Assembly: GCA_023418355.1 (NCBI GenBank)
Contig: JAEZZU010000295.1
Coordinates: 1-7,980 of the forward strand
DNA: 7,980 bases
Source: Pseudomonadota bacterium
GTDB lineage: Bacteria; Pseudomonadota; Gammaproteobacteria; Burkholderiales; Burkholderiaceae_C
Direction of reading: 5' to 3'
The notes below the pieces were generated by a model. It searched no databases. It saw only the letters and a program-made list of their open reading frames with translations, and was not told the origin of the DNA. A program made the translations under genes and the position numbers. Within the stretch, counting starts at the first letter, position 1. Each line of letters opens with the position of its first letter. Positions 1 to 5,685 of this stretch are shown here, one piece after another.

Positions 1-698
1 TCGACGTCGGCCTGCGTAATCTGGACCTGATCATGGGCTGCGAGCGCCGCGTGGTCTATGACCTGATCAACGTGATCCACGGAGAAGCCAATCTGAACCA
101 GGCGCTGATCAAGGACAAGCAGTGCGAGAACCTGTTTGTGCTGGCAGCGTCGCAGACACGCGACAAAGAGGCACTCACGCAGGAAGGCGTGAAGAAGGTG
201 CTGGACGACCTGGCCGCCATGGGTTTTGACTTCATCATCTGCGACTCGCCAGCGGGTATCGAAAGCGGCGCGCTGATGGCCATGCACTATGCCGACGAAG
301 CGCTGGTGACCACCAACCCCGAAGTCTCCTCCGTGCGTGACTCGGACCGCATTCTGGGCATGCTCAGCTCCAAGACCGAGAAGGCCACCAAGGGCGAAAG
401 CGTCAAGGAGCACCTGCTCATCACCCGCTACAACCCCAACCGCGTGGAAGACGGTCAGATGCTGTCCATCCAGGACATCGAAGACATTCTGCGCATTCCG
501 CTGATCGGTGTGATTCCCGAATCGGAAACCGTGCTGCAGGCCTCCAACCAGGGTATTCCTGCCATCCACATGGAAGGCTCGGACGTCTCTGAGGCATACA
601 AGGATGTGGTGTCCCGCTTCCTGGGCGAAGACAAGCCCATGCGCTTTACCGAGGCCAACAAGCCCGGATTCTTCAAACGCATCTTTGGCGGGAGGTAA
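1..698 (+). CDS. minD: Septum site-determining protein MinD (3' part, 5' end outside window)
   Basis: MinD is a membrane-associated ATPase of the ParA/MinD (deviant Walker A) family. With MinC and MinE it keeps FtsZ rings away from the cell poles. The reading frame is already open at base 3 with DVGLRNLDLIMG, which lines up with E. coli MinD from about Asp40, so the N-terminal strand and the Walker A loop lie upstream of the window. Seen here: the CDSPAG motif (ATPase Asp region), TTNPEVSSVRDSDR and LLITRYNP, all strongly conserved in MinD. The C-terminal amphipathic membrane-targeting helix is KPGFFKRIFGG just before the TAA at 696-698. The 231 visible codons match the length expected from that point, so nothing is missing at the 3' end. 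minE follows after 6 bases, and its ribosome binding site GGAGG (691-695) lies in the last minD codons, as in a minCDE operon. minC would be expected upstream. Identity is near certain. Confidence 0.97.
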   Translation, partial: DVGLRNLDLIMGCERRVVYDLINVIHGEANLNQALIKDKQCENLFVLAASQTRDKEALTQEGVKKVLDDLAAMGFDFIICDSPAGIESGALMAMHYADEALVTTNPEVSSVRDSDRILGMLSSKTEKATKGESVKEHLLITRYNPNRVEDGQMLSIQDIEDILRIPLIGVIPESETVLQASNQGIPAIHMEGSDVSEAYKDVVSRFLGEDKPMRFTEANKPGFFKRIFGGR

Positions 699-704
699 GC
701 CACG

Positions 705-968
705 ATGTCCCTGATTTCCATGCTCCTGGGCGAAAAGAAAAAATCTGCTTCCGTAGCCAAAGAACGCCTGCAAATCATTCTGGCGCGCGAGCGCATCGGT
801 GACTCCAACGCGCAGCCCGACTACCTGCCCGCCCTGCAGCGCGAGCTGATGGCCGTGGTGTCCAAGTACGTGTCCATCAATCCCGATGACATCAAGGTTC
901 AGCTTGAGCGTCAGGACAATCTGGAAGTGCTGGAAGTCAAGATCGAGCTGCCCGAAACAACGCGCTAA
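705..968 (+). CDS. minE: Cell division topological specificity factor MinE
   Basis: MinE binds membrane-bound MinD, stimulates its ATPase and drives the pole-to-pole oscillation that places the division septum at mid-cell. The 87-residue product matches the usual family length (E. coli 88). It begins with a short amphipathic membrane-binding segment (MSLISMLLGEKKK), followed by the anti-MinCD/MinD-binding region with the conserved AKERLQIILARER (residues about 18-30). The topological-specificity domain follows (PDYLPALQRELMAVVSKYV, then IKVQLERQDNLEVLEVKIELP). The ATG at 705 is supported by GGAGG at 691-695, nine bases upstream and inside the end of minD, so the two genes are probably translationally coupled. 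A strong intrinsic terminator begins about 20 bases after the stop, so minE ends the operon. Confidence 0.97.
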   Translation: MSLISMLLGEKKKSASVAKERLQIILARERIGDSNAQPDYLPALQRELMAVVSKYVSINPDDIKVQLERQDNLEVLEVKIELPETTR

Positions 969-986
969 GGCACAGCGCACCATCAC

Positions 987-1028
987 AAAAAAACCGCAGT
1001 CCCGTTACCGGGCTGCGGTTTTGTTTTT
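987..1028. terminator. Bidirectional rho-independent terminator between minE and the flavin reductase gene
   Basis: The arms AAACCGCAG (991-999) and CTGCGGTTT (1013-1021) pair perfectly. They continue inward as CCCG (1001-1004) with CGGG (1009-1012) around a TTAC loop, with one unpaired T at 1000. On the plus strand the stem runs into TTTTGTTTTT. On the minus strand the A-run at 987-993 becomes a clean U-tract of seven. It therefore ends the min operon and, in the other direction, the convergent flavin reductase gene. Confidence 0.93.
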
Positions 1029-1047
1029 AGTGCTGCCTTCCAGCACT
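1029..1047. other. Second stem-loop between the convergent genes
   Basis: AGTGCTG (1029-1035) and CAGCACT (1041-1047) form a perfect 7-bp stem around the 5-base loop CCTTC. It starts right after the U-tract of the main terminator and ends exactly next to the stop codon of the minus-strand flavin reductase gene. It has no U-tract of its own on either strand, so it is more likely a 3'-end stabilising or backup hairpin than an independent terminator. Confidence 0.5.
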
Positions 1048-1581
1048 TCAGCGCATGACACCACGGTGGTAGACCAAGGGCTCAGGATGCGCCGCATGGT
1101 GGCAGGCCAGCACTTCGCCCACCAGAATCAGATGGTCGCCCTCGGCGTACTGGCTGCGTGCCCGGCACTCAAAAGTGGCCAGCGCATCGTCGAGCAGCGG
1201 CACACCCTGCGCGTTCGCATGCCAGGCCACGCCGGCAAAGCGATCCACGCCGCGGCGCGAAAACTGCAGGGCCAGTTCCTTGTGGTGGCTGGCCAGCACA
1301 TGGATGGCGTAGTGGCTGGCCTGTGCAAAGGCCGGAAAGCAGCCTGCATGCCTGCCCAGGCTCCACAGCACCAGCGCGGGGTCCAGCGACACCGAGTTAA
1401 AGGAGCTGACCGTCATGCCCACGGGCTGGCCCTGTGCATCTACCGTCGTCACCACGGTCACGCCTGTGGCGAACTGGCCCAGCGCATTGCGGAAATCGCG
1501 TTCAGTGAAGGCAGGCTGGCACACAGCAGCTGCAGCAGAAGTGGAGATAGACACAACAGCGCAATTCGAAAAGGGGAGCAA
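1048..1581 (-). CDS. Flavin reductase-like (FMN-binding split-barrel) protein
   Basis: This 177-residue product has the flavin reductase-like domain (Pfam Flavin_Reduct; HpaC/NtaB-type small component). Family members use NAD(P)H to reduce FMN or FAD, typically supplying free reduced flavin to a partner monooxygenase. Visible family signatures are FRNALGQFATGVTVVTT (about residues 30-46), GMTVSSFNSVSLDP (55-68, flavin phosphate-binding region), LVLWSL and HYAIHVLASHH, and near the C terminus GDHLILVGEV followed by HRG. No monooxygenase partner lies nearby, so the substrate pathway is unknown. The start is uncertain. The frame opens with TTG at 1581, with in-frame GTG codons at 1554 and 1524, and none has a clear Shine-Dalgarno sequence. 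The conserved domain begins only around residue 24, so a shorter protein is possible. It converges on minE and shares its terminator. Confidence 0.85.
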   Translation of the reverse strand: MLPFSNCAVVSISTSAAAAVCQPAFTERDFRNALGQFATGVTVVTTVDAQGQPVGMTVSSFNSVSLDPALVLWSLGRHAGCFPAFAQASHYAIHVLASHHKELALQFSRRGVDRFAGVAWHANAQGVPLLDDALATFECRARSQYAEGDHLILVGEVLACHHAAHPEPLVYHRGVMR

Positions 1582-1627
1582 TCATGCAAATACGCCCGGC
1601 CATGGCAAGCAGTGCCACACAGACGCG

Positions 1628-1668
1628 AATGCTGCAAATGCTGCGAATCCTAACTGCAATGCCGCATT
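1628..1668. repeat. AATGC repeat cluster upstream of the flavin reductase gene
   Basis: AATGCTGC occurs twice with a 9-base period (1628-1635 and 1637-1644). It is followed by AATGCCGCATT (1658-1668), an inverted repeat of AATGC around a central base. The cluster lies 47-87 bases upstream of the outermost possible start of the minus-strand flavin reductase gene, a suitable place for an operator. No regulator family is implied by the sequence, and it could be chance low complexity. Confidence 0.3.
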
Positions 1669-1750
1669 CCCCGTTGCTTGTGTGTACTTGGCATCAGACA
1701 CACCAGACACGGCCTGATGTGCTCAAGCGCGGCGCGCACAAAAATTTTCA

Positions 1751-1830
1751 TAGCAGCCAGCGCTTGACAGTGCATGCTTTCACATAGAAAAGCATGCAAA
1801 AACCAGACACATCAAGCGCTATAAGCTATT
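1751..1830. repeat. Nested inverted-repeat intergenic element, copy 1 (AGCGCT core)
   Basis: The outer arms AGCGCTTGA (1759-1767) and TCAAGCGCT (1812-1820) are perfect 9-bp complements. Pairing resumes further out between ATAGC (1750-1754) and GCTAT (1824-1828). Between them lies a separate perfect 10-bp hairpin, TGCATGCTTT (1771-1780) with AAAGCATGCA (1789-1798) around an 8-base loop. The left arm shares an identical 13-mer, AGCAGCCAGCGCT (1752-1764), with the second element at 5693-5705. It resembles a REP-like intergenic palindrome that I recall as common in Comamonadaceae genomes; that family assignment is from memory. Confidence 0.7.
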
Positions 1831-1868
1831 GAAGTACAAGCATTTCCAGCACACACCCCTCGTGGATG

Positions 1869-1882
1869 TTGAGAGGTATCAA
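1869..1882. promoter_or_regulatory. FNR/ANR-type binding site upstream of azurin
   Basis: TTGAG-AGGT-ATCAA matches the FNR/ANR consensus TTGAT-N4-ATCAA at nine of ten defined bases, with exact 4-base spacing. Its centre (1875.5) lies 41.5 bases upstream of the start point near 1917 that the extended -10 at 1902-1910 would give, the classic class II activator position. ANR-type control of azurin genes is known in Pseudomonas. This suggests that azurin is induced under low oxygen here too. The site and geometry are seen; the regulator is inferred. Confidence 0.72.
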
Positions 1883-1901
1883 ACGCCAGCTGTGCAGGCC
1901 C

Positions 1902-1910
1902 TGCTTCAAT
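1902..1910 (+). promoter_or_regulatory. Extended -10 element of the azurin promoter
   Basis: TG-C-TTCAAT has the extended -10 TGn motif followed by a hexamer matching TATAAT at four positions, including the final AAT. There is no recognisable -35, as expected for a promoter driven by an activator at -41.5. Transcription would start near 1917, giving a leader of about 94 bases before the azurin ATG. Confidence 0.55.
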
Positions 1911-1962
1911 GGCGGGCGCAATTTCACACCGTCTCTGGACAGGTGCTTATTGCAGAAACAAG

Positions 1963-1978
1963 AGGGCCTGCGGGCCCT
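1963..1978 (+). other. Stem-loop in the azurin mRNA leader
   Basis: AGGGCC (1963-1968) and GGCCCT (1973-1978) form a perfect 6-bp GC-rich stem with a TGCG tetraloop. An outer pairing TTGC (1950-1953) with GCAA (1979-1982) is possible. It ends 16 bases before the ribosome binding site and leaves it free, so mRNA stabilisation is more likely than translational blocking. Confidence 0.45.
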
Positions 1979-1994
1979 GCAACAACGACCACTT

Positions 1995-2003
1995 GAGGAG
2001 GAG
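1995..2003 (+). promoter_or_regulatory. Strong ribosome binding site of azurin
   Basis: GAGGAGGAG, a near-ideal Shine-Dalgarno sequence, ends 7 bases before the ATG at 2011. It fixes this start over the longer open frame that reaches back to 1909. It stands out because several other genes in the window have no visible Shine-Dalgarno sequence, and it points to high translation of azurin. Confidence 0.85.
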
Positions 2004-2010
2004 TGCATCC

Positions 2011-2466
2011 ATGAAAAAAACACTGCTGACCCTGAGCCTGCTGGCCACCTGCGGCATGGCGACACCCGCGCTGGCATCGGACTGTGCCATCACCATTGCG
2101 GGTGATGACAAGATGCAGTTCGACATCAAGAGCGTGGTGGTGCCCAGGTCCTGCACCCAGTACACCATGACGCTCCAGCATGTGGGCAAGATGTCCAAGA
2201 CCACCATGGGCCACAACATCGTGCTCAGTACCACGGCGGATGCCAATGCCGTGGCGGCAGACGGCCTCAAGGCCGGTCTGGCAGCCGAATATGTGCAAGC
2301 CAATGACCCGCGCGTCATCGGCTACACCAAGATGATTGGCGGCGGCGAAACCGCAGCTTTCACCTTTGACGTAGCCAAGCTCCAGCCCGGCACGGAATAC
2401 ACCTATCTGTGCTCCTTCCCCGGCCACTCCTTCATCATGCGCGGCACCCTCAAGCTCGGCAGCTAA
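2011..2466 (+). CDS. azu: Azurin, periplasmic blue-copper electron carrier
   Basis: Azurin is a type 1 copper cupredoxin that shuttles single electrons in the periplasm, classically between cytochromes and terminal reductases or dehydrogenases. The 151-residue precursor starts with a Sec signal peptide (MKKTLLTLSLLATCGMATPALA), cleaved after residue 22. The 129-residue mature protein matches Pseudomonas azurin in length. In mature numbering all copper ligands fall at the standard positions: Gly45-His46 in MGHN, then Cys112, His117 and Met121 in the loop CSFPGHSFIM. Cys3 and Cys26 form the expected disulfide. The buried Trp48 of P. aeruginosa azurin is Ile here, so the protein should lack that tryptophan's fluorescence. 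Met13, Met39, Met44 and Leu64 keep the hydrophobic docking patch. The gene is monocistronic, with its own FNR/ANR-type promoter, strong ribosome binding site and terminator. Confidence 0.97.
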   Translation: MKKTLLTLSLLATCGMATPALASDCAITIAGDDKMQFDIKSVVVPRSCTQYTMTLQHVGKMSKTTMGHNIVLSTTADANAVAADGLKAGLAAEYVQANDPRVIGYTKMIGGGETAAFTFDVAKLQPGTEYTYLCSFPGHSFIMRGTLKLGS

Positions 2467-2530
2467 GGCCCGGTATTCACACCTGCACGCCTTGTGCATG
2501 CGCCGGATGCACAAGGCTTCTTGCCGGGCC
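2467..2530 (+). terminator. Nested stem-loop terminator after azurin
   Basis: The perfect 11-bp arms GCCTTGTGCAT (2489-2499) and ATGCACAAGGC (2507-2517) enclose a 7-base loop and are followed by TTCTT. Outside this, GGCCCGG (2467-2473, directly after the stop codon) is the exact complement of CCGGGCC (2524-2530), so the whole 3' region can close into a second stem. The U-tract is short, but the hairpin is very strong. Confidence 0.75.
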
Positions 2531-2587
2531 GGGACTTGGGTGACAATGTCCGCCTGATTTCAGTCCTTACCGCCCCACACATCGCCC

Positions 2588-3226
2588 ATGCTCCAGTACA
2601 AGACCATCCCCGTCACAGCGTTTCAACAGAACTGCTCGCTGGTCTGGTGTGACCAGACCCAGGAAGCCGCCGTGATCGACCCCGGTGGAGATCTGGAAGC
2701 CATCGAATGGGAGGTCGAGCGCCTGGGCCTGCAGCTCAAGGCCATATGGGTCACGCACGCCCATATCGACCATGCCGGTGGCGTGGCCGAGCTGTCCGAA
2801 AAGTACAGGCTCGACATCATCGGCCCCCATGAAGGCGACCAGTTCTGGATTGACGGTCTGGCCCAGCAGGGCGCCATGTTCGGCTTCCCGCCTTCGCGCA
2901 GCTTTGTGCCCACGCGCTGGCTGCACGATGGCGACTCGGTACAGATCGGCCACGAAACCCTGCAGGTGCGCCACTGCCCCGGCCATACGCCCGGCCATGT
3001 GGTGTTCCATGCGCCGCAGATTGAGCGCTGCTTTGTCGGCGATGTGCTGTTTGCCGGCAGCATTGGCCGCACCGACTTTCCCCAGGGCAACCACCAGCAG
3101 CTGATTGACTCCATCGTCCAGCGCCTGTGGCCCATGGGCGACCAGACGGTGTTCATTCCCGGCCACGGCCCGGAAAGCAGCTTTGGCCGCGAGCGCAAGA
3201 CCAACCCTTACGTGGGCAACACCTGA
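2588..3226 (+). CDS. Metallo-beta-lactamase-fold hydrolase, glyoxalase II-like (YcbL type)
   Basis: This 212-residue cytoplasmic protein belongs to the metallo-beta-lactamase superfamily and resembles the compact glyoxalase II-like/YcbL group, which hydrolyses thioesters such as S-D-lactoylglutathione with a bound metal pair. The metal-binding set is complete: HAHIDH at 57-62, His133 in CPGHTPGH, the bridging Asp152 in VGDVLF and His193 in PGHGPES. GSIGRTDFPQGN (157-168) after the Asp is typical of the group. It lacks the longer C-terminal substrate domain of classical GloB (about 250 residues), so glutathione thioester specificity is not certain. The ATG at 2588 starts the conserved N-terminal strand (MLQYKTIPV); no Shine-Dalgarno sequence is visible. 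The gene stands alone, separated from azurin by a terminator and followed by the convergent EamA gene. Confidence 0.9.
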   Translation: MLQYKTIPVTAFQQNCSLVWCDQTQEAAVIDPGGDLEAIEWEVERLGLQLKAIWVTHAHIDHAGGVAELSEKYRLDIIGPHEGDQFWIDGLAQQGAMFGFPPSRSFVPTRWLHDGDSVQIGHETLQVRHCPGHTPGHVVFHAPQIERCFVGDVLFAGSIGRTDFPQGNHQQLIDSIVQRLWPMGDQTVFIPGHGPESSFGRERKTNPYVGNT

Positions 3227-3243
3227 GGCCTGAAAAGGCTTTT
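3226..3243 (+). terminator. Possible weak terminator after the hydrolase gene
   Basis: GCCT (3228-3231), a GAAA loop and AGGC (3236-3239) form a short stem that can be extended by one G-U and one A-T pair, followed by TTTT (3240-3243). The stem is short, so termination would be modest. No better candidate lies between this gene and the convergent EamA gene. Confidence 0.35.
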
Positions 3244-3322
3244 GCAGGCTGCGCCCCGCAAGCAGCATCACATCCTGCCCGAAATCGCTGGCGCAGTGCG
3301 CAGCTGCAAAGCGCTTTTCAGC

Positions 3323-4240
3323 TCAGGCACTGGCCAGTTTGCGGCTGTCACGCATTTCGCCGCGCACCACCAGCCACAGGCCCAGCAGCACCAGTGCCAG
3401 CCCCACAAAGGCCAGCCAGCCCGGCTGCTCGCCCACCACCACAATGGACAGCACAAAGGCCGTGATGGGCTCGAACTTGCTCAGCGCCACGCTGGTGGCA
3501 GCAGACACCGTGCGCAGCCCCGAGGAAAAGCACAGATAGGACAGGCCCGTGGCCACCACACCGAGGTAGATCACCACGGCCCAGCCCTGGGCATTGGTCT
3601 CGGGCACACCGCCCAGCAGCGCGGCAATCGGCAGGGACAGCAGGGCTGCCGTAAAGAACACCCAGGCGTTCACACGCGTCACGCCAGACTTGAGCACCAG
3701 CGGCTGGCTGATCACGGCATAGGCCCCATAGGCCAGCCCGGCCAGCAGACACAGCAGCAGCCCCGGCAGTGAAGCGCTCATGTCGCCGCCCTTGCCCTGC
3801 GTCATCACAAAGCCGCCGACCACACCAATGGCCGTGCCCAGCCACCACACCGCACCCGGCAGGCGGCGCTGAATGACGGCCTGCAGCAGCCCCGCCCAGA
3901 CCGGGCTGGAGCCCAGTGCCACGGCCGTGCCCAGCCCAATGCCGGTGAGCTTGAGCCCGGCAAAAAAGGCCATGTTGTACGTCAGCATGCACAGCGCACA
4001 CAGCAGCATGCGTGGCCAGTCCATGGGTGCCGGGCGATGGCTGCTGCCCGTGCGCAGCAGGCGGCCCAGCAACACAAAAAACAGCCCGGCCATGACCAGC
4101 CGCAGCGCCCCCACCCACAGTGGCGACATGCCTGCAGGAGCAAAACTCTGGGCCGTGCCTGTGGTGCCCCACAGCATGGCAGCGACCAACACCAGCACGA
4201 CACCGTGCGCGGAAGAAGACGATTGCGACATGGCCGCCAT
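3323..4240 (-). CDS. EamA/DMT-family transporter
   Basis: This inner-membrane protein of about 305 residues belongs to the drug/metabolite transporter superfamily with two EamA repeats and about ten membrane helices. Family members export or exchange small metabolites such as amino acids or nucleosides; the substrate cannot be read from the sequence. Seen: a first hydrophobic repeat beginning VVLVLVAAMLWGTTGTA, with the family-typical GLKLTGIGLGTAVALGSSPVW near its end, and a second repeat from SLPGLLLCLLAGLAYGAYAV to LALVLLGLWLVV. The repeats are separated by a polar GKGGD segment. A short basic tail (RGEMRDSRK) fits a cytoplasmic C terminus. The frame extends to a GTG at 4261, but ATG at 4240 or 4231 is more likely because the extra residues are not hydrophobic-repeat sequence; no Shine-Dalgarno sequence decides between them. 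It is divergent from the AmpG-like gene across a 105-bp gap. Confidence 0.9.
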   Translation of the reverse strand: MAAMSQSSSSAHGVVLVLVAAMLWGTTGTAQSFAPAGMSPLWVGALRLVMAGLFFVLLGRLLRTGSSHRPAPMDWPRMLLCALCMLTYNMAFFAGLKLTGIGLGTAVALGSSPVWAGLLQAVIQRRLPGAVWWLGTAIGVVGGFVMTQGKGGDMSASLPGLLLCLLAGLAYGAYAVISQPLVLKSGVTRVNAWVFFTAALLSLPIAALLGGVPETNAQGWAVVIYLGVVATGLSYLCFSSGLRTVSAATSVALSKFEPITAFVLSIVVVGEQPGWLAFVGLALVLLGLWLVVRGEMRDSRKLASA

Positions 4241-4282
4241 GCTATGCCAGAACCATGCCACTTTCTGTCACACACCATGCAG

Positions 4283-4314
4283 CCAGCCACGGCCTGCAGT
4301 GGCGGCGTGGCTGG
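4283..4314. promoter_or_regulatory. Inverted repeat in the divergent transporter promoter region
   Basis: CCAGCCACG (4283-4291) and CGTGGCTGG (4306-4314) are perfect 9-bp complements separated by 14 bases, with arm centres 23 bp apart, about two helical turns. The repeat is nearly central between the EamA and AmpG-like starts. A -10-like CATAAT at 4316-4321 follows immediately on the plus strand, 24 bases before the AmpG-like ATG. It could be an operator controlling one or both transporters, or an RNA hairpin in one leader. No matching regulator gene is adjacent. Confidence 0.45.
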
Positions 4315-4345
4315 TCATAATGGGCAAGGCTTTTTGTTGTGCACC

Positions 4346-5680
4346 ATGTCTGAAGAATCTTCCGCCGCCACTTCCGTTTCCACCCCCAAGCGCCGCTCCT
4401 GGGGCGCGACCCTCAAGGTCTATGCCGAACCGGCCAGCCTGCGCATGCTGGCCCTGGGTTTTTCGGCGGGTCTGCCGCTGCTGCTGGTGCTGGGCACGCT
4501 CTCGTTCTGGCTGCGTGAAGCAGGCATCAACCGCACCACCATTGGCTATCTGAGCTGGGTGGCCCTGGCCTATGCCTTCAAGTGGATGTGGTCGCCGCTG
4601 GTGGACCGCATGCCGATTCCGCTGCTCACGCGCGCGCTGGGCCGCCGGCGCAGCTGGCTGCTGCTGTCGCAGGTGATGATCATGGGCGGGCTGGTCGGCA
4701 TGGCGCTGAGCGATCCGCTCACGGCCCTGAACCCCATCGTCTGGTGCGCACTGGCCGTGGCCTTTGGCTCGGCCACGCAGGACATTGCGCTGGACGCCTT
4801 TCGCATTGAATCTGCCGATACCGACCACCAGGCCGCACTGGCCGCCACCTACCAGACGGGCTACCGGCTCGCGATGATCTGGGCCGGTGCCGGTGCCCTG
4901 TGGCTGGCGGCACGGGTGCAGGGAGCAGCCACCGGCTATGTGCAGACAGCGTGGCAGGTCGCCTATCTGGTGATGGCGGCCAGCATGCTGGTGGGCGTGG
5001 TCACGGTGCTGTGCTCCAAAGAACCCAACCCGCGCCCCCTGCCCCCGTTCAAGAACCTGGCCGAATGGCTGCAAGGCGCACTGGTGGCACCGTTTGCAGA
5101 CTTTATCCAGCGCTACCGCTGGCAGGCCGTGCTGGTGCTGTCGCTGATTGCCGTCTACCGCATCAGCGATGTGGTGATGGGCATCATGGCCAACCCGTTC
5201 TATGTAGACATGGGCTTCACCAAGGACGAGGTGGCTGCCGTCACCAAGGTCTTTGGCGTGATCATGACGCTGCTGGGCGCCTTTGTGGGCGGGGCCATGG
5301 CCATGCGCTGGGGCGTGATGCGCGTGCTCATGCTGGGCGCCATCCTGTCCGCTGCCAGCAATCTGCTGTTTGCCTGGCTGTCCACACGCGGCCATGACCT
5401 GACGGGGCTGACGCTGGTGGTCAGTGCCGACAACCTGGCCGGAGGCATTGCCTCGGCCGCCTTTATTGCCTATCTGTCCAGCCTGACGAATGTGCAGTAC
5501 TCGGCCACGCAGTACGCGCTGTTCAGCTCCATGATGCTGCTGGCACCCAAGTGGCTGGCGGGTTTCTCCGGCCAGTTTGTGGATGCCTATGGCTACGTCC
5601 CCTTCTTTGTGGGCACGGCCTGCCTGGGTCTGCCGGTGCTGGTGCTGGTGGCGCTGGCCTCGCGGGTCAAGCTGAAGTAG
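4346..5680 (+). CDS. AmpG-like MFS transporter (muropeptide permease family)
   Basis: This 444-residue inner-membrane carrier belongs to the AmpG/PAT branch of the major facilitator superfamily. E. coli AmpG imports GlcNAc-anhydroMurNAc peptides for peptidoglycan recycling. Family hallmarks seen: GFSAGLPLLL (38-47) in the first helix, IGYLSWVALAYAFKWMWSPL then VDR (66-88), the cytoplasmic basic loop GRRRSWLLLSQ (99-109) and TQDIALDAFRIE (144-155), where AmpG proteins carry a conserved acidic QD...D pattern. A polar N-terminal tail of about 30 residues precedes helix 1. It has about 12 helices and is shorter than E. coli AmpG (491), so muropeptide specificity is likely but not proven. The frame is open back to 4037, but that part overlaps the EamA gene in antisense, so the ATG at 4346 is chosen; there is no clear Shine-Dalgarno sequence. 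The repeat element at 5686-5778 lies just downstream and may terminate it. Confidence 0.88.
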   Translation: MSEESSAATSVSTPKRRSWGATLKVYAEPASLRMLALGFSAGLPLLLVLGTLSFWLREAGINRTTIGYLSWVALAYAFKWMWSPLVDRMPIPLLTRALGRRRSWLLLSQVMIMGGLVGMALSDPLTALNPIVWCALAVAFGSATQDIALDAFRIESADTDHQAALAATYQTGYRLAMIWAGAGALWLAARVQGAATGYVQTAWQVAYLVMAASMLVGVVTVLCSKEPNPRPLPPFKNLAEWLQGALVAPFADFIQRYRWQAVLVLSLIAVYRISDVVMGIMANPFYVDMGFTKDEVAAVTKVFGVIMTLLGAFVGGAMAMRWGVMRVLMLGAILSAASNLLFAWLSTRGHDLTGLTLVVSADNLAGGIASAAFIAYLSSLTNVQYSATQYALFSSMMLLAPKWLAGFSGQFVDAYGYVPFFVGTACLGLPVLVLVALASRVKLK

Positions 5681-5685
5681 TTCTT

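Larger units (their letters stand above)
1582..2010. other. 429-bp intergenic region without a convincing gene
   Basis: Open frames here are short, lack ribosome binding sites and have low-complexity translations with no recognisable domain. The region between the divergently oriented flavin reductase and azurin genes holds, in order, an AATGC repeat cluster (1628-1668), a nested inverted-repeat element (1751-1830), an FNR/ANR-type box (1869-1882), an extended -10 (1902-1910), a leader hairpin (1963-1978) and the azurin ribosome binding site (1995-2003). It is visibly more AT-rich than the genes. I could not identify a promoter for the flavin reductase gene in it. Confidence 0.7.

Noticed and set aside
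1415..1787. Overlapping short plus-strand open frames across the flavin reductase 5' end and the following intergenic region.
   Set aside because: They are antisense to a real gene or lie in a repeat-rich spacer, have no ribosome binding site, and give low-complexity Asn/Ala-rich translations with no known domain.
1764..1790. Perfect -35 TTGACA at 1764-1769 with a -10-like TAGAAA at 1785-1790.
   Set aside because: The spacing is only 15 bp and the TTGACA falls in the arm of the palindromic repeat element, so it is probably a by-product of the repeat. The azurin promoter is better explained by the FNR box and extended -10 downstream.
3308..3317. Palindrome AAAGCGCTTT in the gap downstream of the hydrolase and EamA genes.
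   Set aside because: It contains the AGCGCT core of the repeat elements but lacks the longer arms and a paired partner nearby, so it is not a third copy. It is too short to call as a site.
3348..4172. Alternative minus-strand open frame within the EamA gene.
   Set aside because: It overlaps the EamA frame on the same strand, is Gly/Arg/Cys-rich and lacks hydrophobic helices; the EamA frame has two clear transporter repeats.
4268..5395. Long minus-strand open frame (375 codons) opposite the AmpG-like gene.
   Set aside because: The translation is rich in His, Gln, Gly and Arg, typical of the antisense of a high-GC membrane-protein gene; the plus-strand frame has clear family motifs.
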